Shown here: piece by piece, positions 32,770 through 41,395 of the stretch
How positions within the stretch are numbered: position 1 is the stretch's first letter
How the letters are laid out: every line of letters starts with the position of its first letter
Assembly: GCA_030037955.1 (NCBI GenBank)
Contig: JASHPT010000161.1
Location: 1 to 48,666, forward strand
Source: Thermoplasmata archaeon
GTDB taxonomy: Archaea > Thermoplasmatota > Thermoplasmata > Lutacidiplasmatales > UBA184
Length of the DNA stretch: 48,666 nucleotides
Direction: 5' to 3'
The notes under the pieces: generated by a model
Databases searched by the model: none
Seen by the model: only the letters and a program-made list of their open reading frames with translations
What the model was told of the DNA's origin: nothing
Program-made: the position numbers and the translations under genes

Positions 32770-34779
32770 CTAGCCCCCTCCGAGCGCCGGGAAGGCCGGG
32801 ACGACCAGGTAGAGGAAGACGAGGAAGATCGCAAGGCCGACGACCACGTAGGCGGCGTAGTCGAGCACGACCCCGGACTGCACCCGACGCGCCCGCGTAG
32901 AGAGCTCCGAGAACATCCGTTCGAACCCGTGCACCGTGCCGTCGATGATGTACTCGTCCACGAAGGCGAGGAATCGGGACACGGTGTAGACGACCCGGAG
33001 GCCGAACCAGTCGACCCCCGCCTTGACGTAGTAGCGCTCGAGCAGCAGCCGGCGGATCGGCTGCACTGCCGAGCTCTCGGCGAGGGTGAAGACGCGTCCA
33101 TTGCCCCAGAGCACGTAGGCCGTGAGGATACCGGTCAGTCCCAGGCCGACCGAGAGGCCCGAGAGCAGGAGCGAGGTCGTCGTGTAGGTGGGTGGAACTC
33201 CCGGGGTCGGCAGGAAGCCCGCGCCGGCCCGGAAGAGCCCGCCGAACTGCGGGACGAAGGCCAGGAGACCGGCGACGATGGCGAGGCCGGACAGGATCAC
33301 GATCGGCACGGTCATCGTCCACGGAGCCTCGTGGGCGTGCGGGAGGGTCGGGTCGCGCGGGTGGTCCCCGGAAAAGGCGAGGAACCAGGCCCGGAAGATG
33401 TAGTAGGCCGTCATGAAGACGGTCGCGTAGGCCAGGATCAGGAACGGCCAGTAGGCCGGATGGCTCTGGGCCGCCTGGTAGACGCTGCCGAGGACATCGT
33501 CCTTGCTGAAGAACCCGGCGAACGGGGGAATCCCCGAGAGCGAGAGCGCACCGATCAGGAAGCCGATGGACGTGATCCGCATCGACTTGCGGAGCCCGCC
33601 CATCTTGAACAGGTCCTGCGTCTCGACGGCGTGGATGACCGCGCCGGCGGCCAGGAACAGGAGGGCCTTGAAGAACGCGTGGGTGAACAGATGGTAGAGG
33701 CCCACCATCGTGAACCCGGCTCCGACGGCGAGGACCATGTAGCCGAGCTGGGACACCGTGGAGTAGGCGATGACCCGCTTGATGTCCCGGTGCACGAGCG
33801 CCATGGACGCCGCCCAGAACGTGGTGAACCCGCCGATCGCGACGATGAGGAGCTGGTCGGTGGCGGTGAACCCGATGAACACCGACACCACGGCGAGCAG
33901 GTAGACGCCGGCGGCGACCATCGTGGCGGCGTGGATCAGGGCACTGACGGTGGTCGGACCCTCCATGGCATCCGGCAGCCACACATCGAGCGGGAACTGG
34001 GCCGATTTCCCCGCGGCGCCGCCCAGCATCATGAGCCCGGCCACGGTGAACAGCGTCGCGTTGGAGACCGGGACCCCCGCGAGGAAGGGGGCGCCGTGGG
34101 AAACGAACAGGAACCCGGAGGCCGCCCATCCGGCGCCGGGACCGGCGGTCGCGAACAGGTCGAAGTAGATGAAGATCCCGAGCAGGAACAGGACGTCCCC
34201 GATCCGGGTGACGAGGAAAGCCTCCTTCGCCGCGCTGGCCGCCGACGGCTTCGCGTAGTAGAACCCGATGAGGAAGTACGAGCAGACGCCGACGAGTTCC
34301 CAGAAGAGGAAGAACTGGAGCAGGTTGTCGGCCAGGACCAGGCCGAGCATCGAGGCCAGGAAGAGCGAGAGCTCGGCGTAGTACCGGGGCAGGCCCTGGT
34401 CCCGATGCATGTAGCCGATCGAGAACAGCATGACCAGGAATCCGACGACCGTCACGACGATCAGCATGATCGCCGAGAGCGGGTCGACGAGCGTTCCCAT
34501 GACGAGCGAGAATCCATGCGGGAACGCGCCGGTGCCGTTCCCCGGGAGCGTCAACCAGGCAACGCTCCGGTCGGAGTACGTGCCGGGGGAGAGCATCTCG
34601 CCGACGGCGATGAGCACACCCAGCACCATGGCGACGAACGCGCCGCCGACCGCGACCCAGCCCCCCCATTCGAGCCGCTGCATCCGGCGGCCGAACAGGC
34701 CGATGATCACGAAGGCCAGCGTCGGCGCGAGCGGGACGAGGAACGCCCAGGGAAAGAGTGCCGAGAGTGTTCCGGACAT
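32770..34779 (-). CDS. nuoL: NADH-quinone oxidoreductase-like complex, subunit L
   Basis: 669 aa, the largest antiporter-like subunit. FLFWELVGVCSYFLIGF carries the channel Glu; FPLDVWLPDAMEGPTTVSALIHAATMVAAG is split around the conserved broken helix. The C-terminal ~150 residues hold the long lateral helix and anchoring TM helix expected of NuoL. ATG start at 34779, nine bases after nuoK. Confidence 0.93.
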   Translation of the reverse strand: MSGTLSALFPWAFLVPLAPTLAFVIIGLFGRRMQRLEWGGWVAVGGAFVAMVLGVLIAVGEMLSPGTYSDRSVAWLTLPGNGTGAFPHGFSLVMGTLVDPLSAIMLIVVTVVGFLVMLFSIGYMHRDQGLPRYYAELSLFLASMLGLVLADNLLQFFLFWELVGVCSYFLIGFYYAKPSAASAAKEAFLVTRIGDVLFLLGIFIYFDLFATAGPGAGWAASGFLFVSHGAPFLAGVPVSNATLFTVAGLMMLGGAAGKSAQFPLDVWLPDAMEGPTTVSALIHAATMVAAGVYLLAVVSVFIGFTATDQLLIVAIGGFTTFWAASMALVHRDIKRVIAYSTVSQLGYMVLAVGAGFTMVGLYHLFTHAFFKALLFLAAGAVIHAVETQDLFKMGGLRKSMRITSIGFLIGALSLSGIPPFAGFFSKDDVLGSVYQAAQSHPAYWPFLILAYATVFMTAYYIFRAWFLAFSGDHPRDPTLPHAHEAPWTMTVPIVILSGLAIVAGLLAFVPQFGGLFRAGAGFLPTPGVPPTYTTTSLLLSGLSVGLGLTGILTAYVLWGNGRVFTLAESSAVQPIRRLLLERYYVKAGVDWFGLRVVYTVSRFLAFVDEYIIDGTVHGFERMFSELSTRARRVQSGVVLDYAAYVVVGLAIFLVFLYLVVPAFPALGGG

Positions 34780-34788
34780 CGTCGGACC

Positions 34789-35112
34789 TCAGAGCTTCAG
34801 CACGGTGGCTTCCGCGACATTGATCGAGCCCCGCAGACGGTTCAGCGCCAGCACGATGGCCAGTCCGACCGCGACCTCCGTGGCCGCGAGGCCGACCAGC
34901 ACGACCGCGATCGACGGGCCCTCCAGGCCGTATCCCGGCGTTCCGCCCCAGTAGGCGCCGAAGACGACGAAGTTCAGGATCGCCGCGTTCATCGCGACCT
35001 CGATCGCGATCAGCAGGAGGATGAAGTTCCGACGCGTCAGGATGCCGAAGATCCCGATGCCGAGCAGCACCGCCGAGAGTCCGAGGAAGGCGGCGAGGGG
35101 CAGGTCGGTCAC
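34789..35112 (-). CDS. nuoK: NADH-quinone oxidoreductase-like complex, subunit K
   Basis: 107 aa, three TM helices, normal NuoK size. It begins MTDLPLAAFLGLSAVLLGIG from a GTG overlapping the nuoJ stop (GTGA). NFILLLIAIEVAMNAAIL holds the conserved membrane Glu of the central proton axis, with a second Glu in ATEVAVGLA. A longer upstream frame exists but lies inside nuoJ and is not membrane-like. Confidence 0.92.
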   Translation of the reverse strand: MTDLPLAAFLGLSAVLLGIGIFGILTRRNFILLLIAIEVAMNAAILNFVVFGAYWGGTPGYGLEGPSIAVVLVGLAATEVAVGLAIVLALNRLRGSINVAEATVLKL

Positions 35113-35597
35113 TCCCGGCCCTCGCGGACAAGGTAGATCGCGCCGGCGAGCGCCGGGAGCATGACGAGCCCGAGCAGCAGCAGCCACGCGCCGTAGGTCC
35201 CGAAGAGGGCGGCGGACAGCGCGTCGACGCTGTAGCCGTGGACCTGCGTCGTGCTGGACGGGATGGTGGAGGCCGCCGTCGCGAGCACGACCACGATCAG
35301 CAGGGCCAAGGCAACCGGTGCCGGCCCGAGGCCCGTGGCCGCCTCCCGGGCAAAGATGCGCTTTCGCGTGACCATGACGCCGAAGAGCAGCAGGATCGTG
35401 ACCGCTCCCGCGTAGACGCCGAGCTGCAGCACCCCGAGGAACGGCGCCGAGACGAGGAAGTAGAAGCCGGCGAGCGACACGAAGAAGAGCGCGACCCAGA
35501 CGATGGTGTGGACGAGCTCCCGCACCAGCAGCGCGGCGAGCGCGGTGACGACGGCCGTGACCGCCAGCACGAGAAATGCCAGCAGGTCGAGGATCAC
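35109..35597 (-). CDS. nuoJ: NADH-quinone oxidoreductase-like complex, subunit J
   Basis: 162 aa, five TM helices. GTG at 35597 overlaps the nuoI stop (GTGA) and gives MILDLLAFLVLAVTA. LGVLQLGVYAGAVTILLLFGVM contains the conserved pi-bulge TM3 pattern of NuoJ. The reading frame extends upstream into nuoI, where it loses membrane character. Confidence 0.92.
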   Translation of the reverse strand: MILDLLAFLVLAVTAVVTALAALLVRELVHTIVWVALFFVSLAGFYFLVSAPFLGVLQLGVYAGAVTILLLFGVMVTRKRIFAREAATGLGPAPVALALLIVVVLATAASTIPSSTTQVHGYSVDALSAALFGTYGAWLLLLGLVMLPALAGAIYLVREGRE

Positions 35598-36373
35598 TGG
35601 CGCGTCCCCCAGAACAGACAGTCCTTGGGACAGACGCTGATGCACGTGCCGCAGCGCACGCAGTCGGAATCGTTGATGACCGGCTCCTTCCAGATCCGCT
35701 TCGGGAGCTTCTCCCCCGGCTTGGCCGTGGGCTTCGCGATGTCGAGCATCGTGATGCACTGGGTCGGGCAGTCCCGCGAGCAGGCGTTACATCCGATGCA
35801 GATCGGGGGGTCCAGGAGGATCTGGTCCTCGTTGGCCGGGCGTTCCACCCGGATGGGATTCATCGGCAGCTTCGACTTGTAGACCTCGAACATCCGCGCC
35901 GGGGAGTAGACCATCTCCTCCCGCTTGTGGACGGAGAGCTCGTAGCGGGTCGTCATCGACAGGCAGCCCTCCGGACAGGCGTCCGAGCAGAAGCCGCAGA
36001 ACGAGCACTTGCCGTAGTCGATCTGGGGACACTTCTTCGGATGCTTCGGGTCCCCGCCCGGGACGGTGACCATCTCGATGCAGACGTCCGGGCAACTGAA
36101 CGCGCAGAGGTTGCAGGAGATGCAGGTGTTGATGTTGAGCGCGTGCACGCCGCGGTAGTTGTCCCAGATCTCGCCGACGCCGATGGGCTTGCCGGAGGCG
36201 ACCGCAACCTCGCCTCGGAACTTGGGGTCCTCGAGCCGCTCGAACGGATAGACCACCGTTGACGGACGCCAGAGGCTCTTCACGAACTGTTTCGCCGCCG
36301 TCGCGAGCGGTCGGGTGACCCAGAGGAACGGCTTCTCCTCCCTCCCGGGGGACTCCTCGGGGGTCGCGCTCAC
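35594..36373 (-). CDS. nuoI: NuoI-type iron-sulphur subunit with four [4Fe-4S] motifs
   Basis: 259 aa, against about 160-180 for ordinary two-cluster NuoI. Residues 70-165 are a normal NuoI: RGVHALNINTCISCNLC with C84, C87, C90, C94, then C123, C126, C129, C133, followed by the usual YELSVHKREEMVY segment. A C-terminal extension adds two further ferredoxin motifs: C192, C195, C198, C202 and C238, C241, C244, C248. Each of the four motifs has Pro after its last Cys and an extra Cys three residues further (C98, C137, C206, C252). So the subunit could carry four [4Fe-4S] clusters. No NuoE, F or G is encoded nearby, so the added clusters may take electrons from ferredoxin (inference). GTG start. 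Confidence 0.92.
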   Translation of the reverse strand: MSATPEESPGREEKPFLWVTRPLATAAKQFVKSLWRPSTVVYPFERLEDPKFRGEVAVASGKPIGVGEIWDNYRGVHALNINTCISCNLCAFSCPDVCIEMVTVPGGDPKHPKKCPQIDYGKCSFCGFCSDACPEGCLSMTTRYELSVHKREEMVYSPARMFEVYKSKLPMNPIRVERPANEDQILLDPPICIGCNACSRDCPTQCITMLDIAKPTAKPGEKLPKRIWKEPVINDSDCVRCGTCISVCPKDCLFWGTRQ

Positions 36374-36377
36374 CGGG

Positions 36378-37508
36378 TCAGCCCCCCATGGACGGGACGC
36401 ATCCGATCAACGGGAGGCAGTGCGAGAGCACGACCAGGGCAGCCAGCAGCACGCTCAGGAGGGCGAGCGGTACCATCCGCATCCAGCCGAGACGTAGCAG
36501 CTGGTCCGTGCGGATCCGCGGAAGCGAGGCGCGCACCCAGACGAAGAGGCCGAAGACGAGGTACGTCTTGACCATGAACCAGACGATGCCGGCGAGCGGG
36601 AAGCTGGTGAGCGCCGCGGGGACATAGGACGGCAGCGTCCAGCCTCCGAGGAACAGGAGGACCACGAGGATGCTGCCGACCAGCGCGCGCAGGTAATCGG
36701 CGAGCATGAAGAACGCGAACAGCATCCCGCCGTACTCGGTGTTCCATCCCTCGACCAGCTCGGCCTCGGCTTCGGGCAGGTCGAACGGGATCCGTTCCAT
36801 CTCGGCGAGCATCCCGGTCAGGAAGACGATGAGCGCCAGGAAGAGCGGGGCCCAGAACCAGTAGTTCCGCTGCTCGAGCACGATCGTGTTGAGGTCGAAG
36901 GTGCCGGCCAGCACGACCACGGCGACGACCGCCAGCAGGATCGGCACCTCGTAGGCGATCATCTGGGCGGCGGAGCGCATCCCGCCGATGAGCGAGTACT
37001 TGTTGTTGCTCGCCCAGGCGCCCAGGAAGATGAAGAGCGGCGCGAAGGAGAAGATCACCAGCGCCAGGAGCAGGGTCAAGGGAAGAGAGCCGCCGTTCCA
37101 GCCGGTCGAGATCGGGAGCAGGCCGAAGATCACGAGGGACGTCACCATGTAGGCGGTCGGGGAGAGCCAGAAGCCGAGCGGGTCGGCCTGTCCCGGTCGG
37201 ACCGTGTCCTTGCGGAAGAGCTTGAGGCCGTCGGCGAAGTTCTGGAGCAGCCCGGCGTAGCCGACGTGCATCGCCCCGCGTCGGTCCATGAACCGGCCGA
37301 GGAGCTTCCGCTCGTACCAGATCAGCAGGATCGTGTTGAGCATGCTCGCGAGGAGGAGGATCGCCGCGAAGATCACGGCGGCCAACGCCGTCACGACGGT
37401 ACCGGAGATGAGCCACCCGTGGATCGGCGCCGGGAAGAGATGGGCGAGCGCGCCCAGGAGGACGGACGAGAGCGTGTACGCGACCGAATAGAGGCTGACG
37501 TTCGACAT
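36378..37508 (-). CDS. nuoH: NADH-quinone oxidoreductase-like complex, subunit H
   Basis: 376 aa, eight or so TM helices. It joins the peripheral arm to the membrane arm and forms much of the quinone cavity. YERKLLGRFMDRRG is the conserved first loop and ERIPFDLPEAEAELVEGWNT the acidic loop that couples quinone reduction to pumping (quoted in part). ATG start at 37508, five bases after nuoD. Confidence 0.93.
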   Translation of the reverse strand: MSNVSLYSVAYTLSSVLLGALAHLFPAPIHGWLISGTVVTALAAVIFAAILLLASMLNTILLIWYERKLLGRFMDRRGAMHVGYAGLLQNFADGLKLFRKDTVRPGQADPLGFWLSPTAYMVTSLVIFGLLPISTGWNGGSLPLTLLLALVIFSFAPLFIFLGAWASNNKYSLIGGMRSAAQMIAYEVPILLAVVAVVVLAGTFDLNTIVLEQRNYWFWAPLFLALIVFLTGMLAEMERIPFDLPEAEAELVEGWNTEYGGMLFAFFMLADYLRALVGSILVVLLFLGGWTLPSYVPAALTSFPLAGIVWFMVKTYLVFGLFVWVRASLPRIRTDQLLRLGWMRMVPLALLSVLLAALVVLSHCLPLIGCVPSMGG

Positions 37509-37513
37509 CGACG

Positions 37514-38659
37514 CTAGCGGTCACACTCCCCGACGCAGACGTCGACGCTCCCCATGATCGGCGGGATGTCGGCGACCCGGTACCCCGGAAGATACCGCTT
37601 GGCCGCCCAGATGTTGATCAGGACGGGCGAGCGGAACTTCACCCGGTACGGGTGCTCGCCCCCGTCGTTGACCACGTACGCCCCGGCTTCTCCATGCGGC
37701 TCCTCGATCATCGAGAGGCCGACGCCGGTGGGGTAGTTTCGCTTCAGGAGATACGATTCGTTCCCCATCGGGGCGTAGGGAGCCCCGAGCCAGCGCGGGA
37801 GGTGGTCGGCCATGACCGGGCCGGGATGGTCGTCGAGCCAGTCGAGGCACTGGCGGACGATGCGAACCGACTGCCGCATCTCCTCCATCCGTACGAGGTA
37901 GCGGCCGGTCACGTCCGCGGTCGTCGCGGTCGCGACGTCGAACTGAACCTGGTCGTAGACCGAGTAGGGGCGGTCCTTCCGCAGGTCCCGCCGGGAGCCG
38001 GCGGACCGGAGCATCGGCCCCGTCACGCCGTACGCGACCGCCTCCGGCTCCAGGAGCACCCCGAGGCCGTCGCAGCGCTCGTGGAAGATCGTCGACGACA
38101 GGCAGAGCTGGTCGTACTCCACGAACCGGTCCATCAACCAATCGACGACCTGACGACACCGCTGGGTGAACCCGAGCGGGAGGTCGCTTCGGACCCCCCC
38201 GACCCGCATGTACTCGTAGGTCAGCCGGCCGCCGGTGTAGCTCTGGAACAGGTCCAGGATCAGGTCCCGGTCCCGCATGCCGTACAGGAACGGGGTCATC
38301 AGGCCCAGGTCTTGCACGAAGGCGGAGTACCACATGAGGTGACTCGCGATGCGCTGGAGCTCCGCCGACATCACGCGGATGTATTCCGCCCGCTCGGGCG
38401 GTGTCACGTGGAGCGCCTGCTCGGCCGCCACGATGAACAGGTGCTCCCAGGAGAGTCCCGCCACGTAGCAGGTCCGGTCCATGAGCGTGATGATCTCGTT
38501 GTAGTGCCGGTCCTCGGAGATCTTCTCGATGCCCCGGTGCAGGTAGCCCATCTCCGGCTCGACGTCCTTGATGATCTCCCCCTCGATCCGGACCCGCAGG
38601 TTCCAGAGGCCATGTGTCATGGGGTGCTGGGGCCCCATGTTCACCCACATCTCAGTCAC
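37514..38659 (-). CDS. nuoD: NADH-quinone oxidoreductase-like complex, subunit D (49-kDa)
   Basis: 381 aa, related to [NiFe]-hydrogenase large subunits but lacking the Ni-binding CxxC pairs, as in quinone-reducing complexes. GPQHPMTHG carries the His that faces quinone; GYLHRGIEK and PIMGSVDVCVGECDR at the C-terminus are family landmarks. GTG 38659 overlaps the end of nuoC by eight bases; an ATG three codons later (38650) is possible. Confidence 0.92.
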   Translation of the reverse strand: MTEMWVNMGPQHPMTHGLWNLRVRIEGEIIKDVEPEMGYLHRGIEKISEDRHYNEIITLMDRTCYVAGLSWEHLFIVAAEQALHVTPPERAEYIRVMSAELQRIASHLMWYSAFVQDLGLMTPFLYGMRDRDLILDLFQSYTGGRLTYEYMRVGGVRSDLPLGFTQRCRQVVDWLMDRFVEYDQLCLSSTIFHERCDGLGVLLEPEAVAYGVTGPMLRSAGSRRDLRKDRPYSVYDQVQFDVATATTADVTGRYLVRMEEMRQSVRIVRQCLDWLDDHPGPVMADHLPRWLGAPYAPMGNESYLLKRNYPTGVGLSMIEEPHGEAGAYVVNDGGEHPYRVKFRSPVLINIWAAKRYLPGYRVADIPPIMGSVDVCVGECDR

Positions 38660-39128
38660 TGCGAACCTTCACCTCCAGGTCCTCCGGCTCGTGGATCTTG
38701 AACGACCGGAGCAGCGGGTGGTAGGCGTAGCCCTCGGGCATGAAGATCCGCCGGAGGTCGGGATGGCCCTCGAACTTCACGCCCACGAGGTCCCAGGCCT
38801 CGCGTTCGTGGGCATTGGCCGACGGCCAGATCGGTACCGCGCTCGCGATGACCGGGGACTCTGCCGGAAGGTCGGTCGACAGGATCAGATACCGGCGGTC
38901 GGCGTCCGACCAGAGCACGTAGAAGACCTCTCGGTGGTCGATCCAGTCCGTGGCGCCGACCATCGTGAGGTGGGTGAAGTGGAAGTCGTCGCGCAGCGAC
39001 CGGAACAGGTCGGATGCCACGGTCGCGTCGAACCGAACCCGGCCGTTCGTCCCGGGGAACGTGTCGACGCCGAGAATCTTCCCCGGAAACCGGGCGGAGA
39101 GCCCGGCGGACAGTTGTTCCTGGTCCAT
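38652..39128 (-). CDS. nuoC: NADH-quinone oxidoreductase-like complex, subunit C (30-kDa)
   Basis: 158 aa. NAHEREAWDLVGVKFEGHPDLRRI spans the family signature (EREAWDLVGVKFEGHPDL). Separate from nuoD rather than fused. ATG 39128, 42 bases after nuoB, the widest gap inside the nuo cluster. Confidence 0.92.
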   Translation of the reverse strand: MDQEQLSAGLSARFPGKILGVDTFPGTNGRVRFDATVASDLFRSLRDDFHFTHLTMVGATDWIDHREVFYVLWSDADRRYLILSTDLPAESPVIASAVPIWPSANAHEREAWDLVGVKFEGHPDLRRIFMPEGYAYHPLLRSFKIHEPEDLEVKVRSD

Positions 39129-39170
39129 GGTCTCCTCCCGTCCCCCTCGGTGCGTCCGTGCCCCGGGAAG

Positions 39171-39797
39171 CTACTCTCCCCGCTCCTTGATCAGTTGCTC
39201 CAGGCGGAGGATCCCGTCCAGCATGTTCTCGGGACGCGGCGGGCAGCCGGCGATGTAGACGTCGACCGGGATCAGCTTATCCACACCCGGTACGACCGAA
39301 TAGGCGGTCCGGAACGGGCCGCCGCCGGTCGCACAGTTCCCCATCGCGATCGCCCACTTCGGCTCGGGCATCTGCTCGTACAGGGCGATGAGCTTGTGAG
39401 CGACCTTCCAGGTCACAGTCCCGTTGACGATGAGCAGATCGCACTGACGGGGAGACGACCGGGGCACGACCCCGAACCGCTCCGCATCCCACCGGGCGCC
39501 GAAGGCAGCGGCGAACTCGATCGCACAGCACGCGAGACCCCAGTGGAGGGGGAAGAGGGAGTTCCGGCCCGCCCAGTTGAAGACCGGGCGGATGAGCTTC
39601 CCTTGCGCCTGCTCCTTGAGCAGGGAGCTGAGCGCTTCCTTGGCCGCCGGGATGAACTCGCGGGCCCGGAGAGTCTCGATCTCGACGAACGGGACCCCCG
39701 GCTGGCCGACAACGGCGAGCGGGAGGTCGCCGGCCGGGGTGCTGTCGGGCGTAGTTCGCGGCAGCGGTTTGGACGTCTCGGGCGCCTGGCCACTCAT
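39171..39797 (-). CDS. nuoB: NADH-quinone oxidoreductase-like complex, subunit B (N2 cluster)
   Basis: 208 aa. The four Cys of the terminal N2 [4Fe-4S] cluster are in GLACCAIEF (tandem Cys), MGNCATGGG and IAGCPPRPE. About 60 N-terminal residues precede the fold and are longer and less conserved than usual (TSKPLPRTTPDSTPAGD). ATG start overlaps the nuoA stop (ATGA). Confidence 0.93.
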   Translation of the reverse strand: MSGQAPETSKPLPRTTPDSTPAGDLPLAVVGQPGVPFVEIETLRAREFIPAAKEALSSLLKEQAQGKLIRPVFNWAGRNSLFPLHWGLACCAIEFAAAFGARWDAERFGVVPRSSPRQCDLLIVNGTVTWKVAHKLIALYEQMPEPKWAIAMGNCATGGGPFRTAYSVVPGVDKLIPVDVYIAGCPPRPENMLDGILRLEQLIKERGE

Positions 39798-40159
39798 ACG
39801 ACCATCCTCCGTTCGCCGACGAGAGCGTAGTAGATACCGACGATGGCGAGGGCGGTGAACCCGAAGGCGATGAAGGTGGGCAGCCAGGCATCGTTCACGC
39901 GGCGGTAGCTTACCCCCCAGAGAGCGAGGATGAAGCCGATGACATCGACCGCGACGAAGACGATGGCGAAGGTGTAGTGCTGTGTCGGAAAGTCGATCTG
40001 GGTCTCGCCTTCCGGCTCCTGTCCGGACTCGTAGGTCAGCGATTGCAGGTACGCCCTACGCCGTCGAGCCCCCAGCGCCCGGTTTCCCAGGATCGACCCG
40101 ACGCCGAAGACGCAGGCCACGGCGGCGAACACCAGAAATGTGGTCACCCCGGCCGCCAT
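39794..40159 (-). CDS. nuoA: NADH-quinone oxidoreductase-like complex, subunit A
   Basis: 121 aa, three TM helices, first gene of the operon. TYESGQEPEGETQIDFPTQHY is the normal loop with the quinone-site Cys position replaced by Ser (YESG). In TM2 the usual Asp-Val-Glu reads DVI (FVAVDVIGFILALWG), so one acidic residue found in bacterial NuoA is absent. GGAGG at about 40172-40176 could be a ribosome-binding site for the ATG at 40159. Confidence 0.9.
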   Translation of the reverse strand: MAAGVTTFLVFAAVACVFGVGSILGNRALGARRRRAYLQSLTYESGQEPEGETQIDFPTQHYTFAIVFVAVDVIGFILALWGVSYRRVNDAWLPTFIAFGFTALAIVGIYYALVGERRMVV

Positions 40160-40211
40160 TTTTCGACCCGCCTCCGGCTCGGATGCTGGTTCTTCGATTC
40201 GGACCTTCTGA

Positions 40212-40222
40212 CTTTATTTAAG
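40212..40222. promoter_or_regulatory. Bidirectional TATA patch between nuoA and acylphosphatase
   Basis: CTTTATTTAAG (minus: CTTAAATAAAG) is the only A/T-rich patch in the gap. It lies about 25 bases before the acylphosphatase GTG (leaderless spacing) and about 58 before the nuoA ATG, leaving nuoA a leader of roughly 30 bases. Confidence 0.55.
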
Positions 40223-40241
40223 GTCCGGGGGGTGCGGCGGC

Positions 40242-40517
40242 GTGGCAAGCGTTCGCATACGTCTCCGGGTGGTGGGGGACGTGCAGGGCGTGGGCTTCCG
40301 GCTGTTCGTACGAAACCGGTCCGAGCCCCTCGGGGTCGGCGGGTTCGTCCAGAACCGGCCCGATGGCAGCGTTCTCGCGGAACTGGAGGGCGACCCCGCG
40401 AGCGTACAGGAGCTCGAACGAGTGATCCGCGAGGAGCACCCGCATGCCCGCGTCCACCGGGTCGACCGGGAGGAGATTCCCGCGGTCGGGTCCGTGCCCC
40501 CGGTGCAGATTCGGTAG
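40242..40517 (+). CDS. acyP: Acylphosphatase
   Basis: 91 aa, the normal size. VQGVGFR ends in the phosphate-binding R20, and GGFVQNRPDGSV supplies the catalytic N38. It hydrolyses acyl phosphates such as carbamoyl phosphate or 1,3-bisphosphoglycerate. GTG start supported by a TATA box about 25 bases upstream. The gene faces the crotonase gene and shares its promoter region with nuoA. Confidence 0.92.
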   Translation: MASVRIRLRVVGDVQGVGFRLFVRNRSEPLGVGGFVQNRPDGSVLAELEGDPASVQELERVIREEHPHARVHRVDREEIPAVGSVPPVQIR

Positions 40518-40534
40518 ACCCTCCGGGGCCCGAC

Positions 40535-41344
40535 CTACCCTTCCGGCGGTGGAAACTCCGGCTTTCGCTTCTCGCCGAACGCCTGGATCCCCTCGGCAAT
40601 CTCGGGGCCGGCGGCCACTTCGGTGGCGTATCTCCGCTCGAGGGCGAGTTGGGCCTCGAGGCTGGAACCGTAGGCGGTGACCATCAAGTGCTTGAGCGCG
40701 GCATAGGCTCGAGTCGGACCGGCGGCCAGTTCCGCTGCCCTCTCCCAGGCGCGGGCCTCCAGCTCCTCGGGGGCGACCACTTGATGGATCAGGCCGAGCG
40801 ACAGCGCACGGTCGGCAGTGACGCGGCTGTTCGAAAAGAAGAGCTCCTGGGCTAGCCCGATTCCCACGTAGTGCGGGAGCAGGAACGTGAGGCCCCCGTC
40901 CGGGACGGCCCCGAGAGCCCCGAACGCAGGGACGAGGGTCGCGTTCGTGGAGGCGATCCGCCAGTCGCACGCCAAGGCGAGCGACAGTCCGCCGCCGGCT
41001 GCAACGCCCGGCAAGGCCGCAACCACCGGCTTCTTCATCCCGAGCAGTTCCCGGATCGTGAACTCGAGTTCCCCGGTGAGCTCGTAGAAGAGCCGGGCCA
41101 GGCTGCCCGAGTCCAGATGGGCTCGCATCGAGGACACGTCGCCCCCGGCCGAGAACGCCTTGCCCTCCCCGGTCAGGATGACCGCTCGGACGGCCGGGTC
41201 GTGGGCGGCGGTCTGGAGGGCTCCCCGGAGCGCTCGCACCGAGTCGGGGTCCAGTGCGTTGAGCCTGCTCGGCCGGGACAGTCGAACACGGGCCACGGCG
41301 TCGCGACGGTCGACCTGGATGGTCGATGGGGCAGGGCCTTCCAT
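40535..41344 (-). CDS. Enoyl-CoA hydratase/isomerase family protein, PaaG-like
   Basis: 269 aa crotonase. Oxyanion-hole segments are FSAGGDV and GVAAGGGLSLALACD. The two Glu of true enoyl-CoA hydratases are missing: the first position is Ser (GGGLS) and the second Ala (VPAFG). Instead an Asp occurs in GAVPDGGLTFLLP, as in PaaG-type isomerases and related enoyl-CoA isomerases. So isomerase rather than hydratase activity is more likely (family knowledge plus inference). ATG start, with a weak TATA-like CGTAAAGG on the minus strand about 27 bases upstream (41367-41374). Confidence 0.82.
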   Translation of the reverse strand: MEGPAPSTIQVDRRDAVARVRLSRPSRLNALDPDSVRALRGALQTAAHDPAVRAVILTGEGKAFSAGGDVSSMRAHLDSGSLARLFYELTGELEFTIRELLGMKKPVVAALPGVAAGGGLSLALACDWRIASTNATLVPAFGALGAVPDGGLTFLLPHYVGIGLAQELFFSNSRVTADRALSLGLIHQVVAPEELEARAWERAAELAAGPTRAYAALKHLMVTAYGSSLEAQLALERRYATEVAAGPEIAEGIQAFGEKRKPEFPPPEG

Positions 41345-41395
41345 GGCGGCTCCAGCGCCGCCCGGGCCTTTACGCTACCCCCGACGGTCCGTTCG

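Noticed and set aside
32071..35136. 1021-aa plus-strand open frame across nuoK-L-M
   Set aside because: Antisense shadow of three clear membrane subunits; product is mostly charged low complexity with no domain.
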